A DNA stretch of 7,678 nt from SIG673 sp964520875. Lineage in GTDB: Bacteria; Bacillota; Clostridia; Oscillospirales; CAG-272. The position numbers and the translations under genes are program-made. The DNA lies in assembly GCA_964520875.1 (NCBI GenBank), contig CAZFQJ010000084.1, forward strand, positions 1-7,678, in the 5' to 3' direction. The notes beneath the pieces are model-generated. The model searched no databases. It was not told the origin of the DNA and saw only the letters and a program-made list of their open reading frames with translations. Shown here in pieces: positions 6,592 through 7,678 of the stretch. How positions within the stretch are numbered: the stretch's first letter is position 1; each line of letters begins with the position of its first letter.

Positions 6592-6606
6592 TGAAGTTAT
6601 CTTATC

Positions 6607-7575
6607 CTATATTTCGGGAAAGTCAACCAAAAACTGCGCGTATAACGCCTTCGCCCCGAGCGGCGTCGGGTGTACCATGTCCGCGTCTAACATTCCGTCA
6701 TACCAAGCGCTTCCGAGTGCGTTTCCGCCGACGGCACGTGAAAAATCGATAAAACGGAAGCCAGATGACTTTACCCAAGCGTTTTTATATCCGTTTATCC
6801 TTTGCGGTACGTTCGGTATGGTCGAAAATACGGGGACTATTCCGTTTTCCGCACAGAGCTTCAAGAACTCCTCGCAGGACGCAAGATAATCCTCGTTTAT
6901 TGACTCCTCGTTATCCGGATCGTTCATTCCCATGCACCATACGGCGTATTTCGGAACGGCGTGCGAGAGCGCAAGCTTAAAATCGCGTATCGCAGTCCGC
7001 GAACCCATTCCCGGGAATCCGACCATAAGATGCTCGGTGTGCCCGTCCTTTATGAGATACGAGGTCCAACGTGCCTCCGAGCAAGCGTTAAAATACGAGT
7101 CCCCGAAAAGCCACACGTCTTTTTTGTAGTCGCCGCAGTACCAATTCAGAGTTACATTTTCAAGTTTTTCGGAGGTGCCGAACGCGAATATCATTCCGTT
7201 CCTTCCGAGCCAAGGGAATTTAGGGCTTTTGTACGTTCCCGTTGAAGTCCCGACGGTCAGAAAGGCGTCTCCGAATCCGGTGTCAAGGCTTACGTTTATG
7301 TATTCCTCGATCCTTAGCCCGTGCTCGTACTCAGCGCGCTTAGACGTTTCCGCGGTATGCTCGAACACGCGCACGTGCGTAGCGTCTATCTCTATATACG
7401 ACGCGGCGTACTCCGTTTCTCCGTGTCCGAAAACTATCTTTTCGCCTTCGTTCAGGCTCTTTATGTCGCAGGAGAACGTAAGGTGTTTGTTGTTCATTAC
7501 AGTGTTTTCCTCAAGGACGATATGTTCGCCCTTGAGGAGAAGCTCGGCTCTTGCCGTAAGTATCTGTGGTGTCAT
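6607..7575 (-). CDS. SGNH/GDSL-type hydrolase with N-terminal beta-rich domain
   Basis: A 322-residue protein of two parts. The C-terminal half is an SGNH hydrolase, the esterase/lipase/deacetylase fold. Block I is WLFGDSYFN with nucleophile S160. Block II is FPGMGSR with the oxyanion Gly at 189 or nearby. Block III is GMND (216-219) with N218. Block V is DADMVHPT with D299 and H302 completing the triad. The first 150 or so residues look beta-strand rich, with alternating hydrophobic residues and many charged turns. I do not recognise a named domain there; a sugar-binding or sandwich domain is plausible. No signal peptide or membrane segment is seen, so it probably acts in the cytoplasm, perhaps removing acetyl or other ester groups from imported carbohydrate; this is inference. 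The start ATG at 7575 has GGAG (7586-7589) ten bases upstream; an internal ATG (residue 27) lacks that support. The stop is TAG. It follows the partial gene at the right edge by 36 bases and converges on the DUF4965 gene. Confidence 0.88.
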   Translation of the reverse strand: MTPQILTARAELLLKGEHIVLEENTVMNNKHLTFSCDIKSLNEGEKIVFGHGETEYAASYIEIDATHVRVFEHTAETSKRAEYEHGLRIEEYINVSLDTGFGDAFLTVGTSTGTYKSPKFPWLGRNGMIFAFGTSEKLENVTLNWYCGDYKKDVWLFGDSYFNACSEARWTSYLIKDGHTEHLMVGFPGMGSRTAIRDFKLALSHAVPKYAVWCMGMNDPDNEESINEDYLASCEEFLKLCAENGIVPVFSTIPNVPQRINGYKNAWVKSSGFRFIDFSRAVGGNALGSAWYDGMLDADMVHPTPLGAKALYAQFLVDFPEI

Positions 7576-7611
7576 ATATACTACGCTCCGCTATGCTTTA
7601 TAAGCGCCATA

Positions 7612-7678
7612 TCACTTCTTGTACATCGGACCGTAGGCGGCGCAGGCTCTGTAATCCTGTCCTTCCTTATCCATGCCG
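7612..7678 (-). CDS. C-terminal end of an unidentified protein (partial)
   Basis: Read on the minus strand from the window edge, 21 sense codons end in TGA at 7614-7612 and give GMDKEGQDYRACAAYGPMYK plus a final Lys. Codon choice (AAG, GCC, TAC, GGA) fits the rest of the window, and a Lys-rich end is typical of a true C-terminus. The stop is 36 bases before the SGNH start, so the two genes are probably co-transcribed. The fragment is too short for me to assign a family, and chance openness of this frame cannot be excluded. Confidence 0.55.
   Translation of the reverse strand, partial: GMDKEGQDYRACAAYGPMYKK

Larger units (their letters stand above)
6166..6606. other. Gene-free stretch between convergent genes, filled with hairpins
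   Basis: About 440 bases separate the stops of two convergent genes. The stretch holds a terminator (6169-6204), an inverted-repeat module (6233-6356), three more hairpins (6361-6431) and a T/C-then-A/G fold-back (6531-6591). Between about 6432 and 6530 I see only weak elements: CATTAT/ATAATG (6445-6450 and 6457-6462) and GATCAC/GTGATC (6475-6480 and 6509-6514). Short open frames of 63-73 codons cross the hairpins but have no ribosome binding site and consist of repeat sequence, so none is called. Confidence 0.85.

Noticed and set aside
7175..7603. 142-codon plus-strand frame opposite the start of the SGNH gene
   Set aside because: The minus-strand frame carries the SGNH blocks and a ribosome binding site; the plus-strand frame shows neither.

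Overview
This window looks like chromosomal DNA of an uncultured, probably gut-dwelling Clostridia-type Firmicute. The support is the Firmicutes-style pairing of metG with tatD and of nrnA with truB, strong AGGAGG-type ribosome binding sites, heavy use of ATA for isoleucine and CTT/CTC for leucine, and a hairpin repeat of a kind I recall from gut Clostridia. The taxonomic call is an inference; no rRNA or other marker is present.

Left block, plus strand (1-6165): five genes run in the same direction with tight spacing. They are a 5'-truncated methionyl-tRNA synthetase (metG), a TatD-family metal-dependent hydrolase that overlaps metG by one base, a DHH/DHHA1 phosphoesterase of the NrnA type, tRNA pseudouridine-55 synthase (truB), and a 665-residue protein of the DUF4964/DUF5127/DUF4965/DUF1793 (glutaminase A-like) family. 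The first four are housekeeping genes for tRNA charging, nucleic acid turnover and tRNA modification. The fifth is an accessory protein of unproven activity that has no signal peptide. A perfect 16-bp hairpin with an A-run before it and a T-run after it closes the block.

Middle (6166-6606): about 440 bases with no credible gene. After the terminator, seven perfect hairpins follow one another within about 200 bases. The first four belong to two inverted copies of one module of roughly 50 bases, and these copies differ in ways that keep the pairing. The tract ends in a T/C-rich stretch that folds back on an A/G-rich stretch.

Right block, minus strand (7678-6607): the last 21 codons of an unidentified gene, then after 36 bases a 322-residue SGNH/GDSL-type hydrolase with an uncharacterised N-terminal domain. 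It converges on the left block, so the hairpin tract would lie in the 3' untranslated region of the SGNH transcript.

I see no defence system, phage, transposase gene, CRISPR array, rRNA or tRNA. The most unusual signal is the hairpin tract. Next come the two proteins of unknown substrate that face each other across it, and the joining of two halves of normally separate housekeeping clusters.
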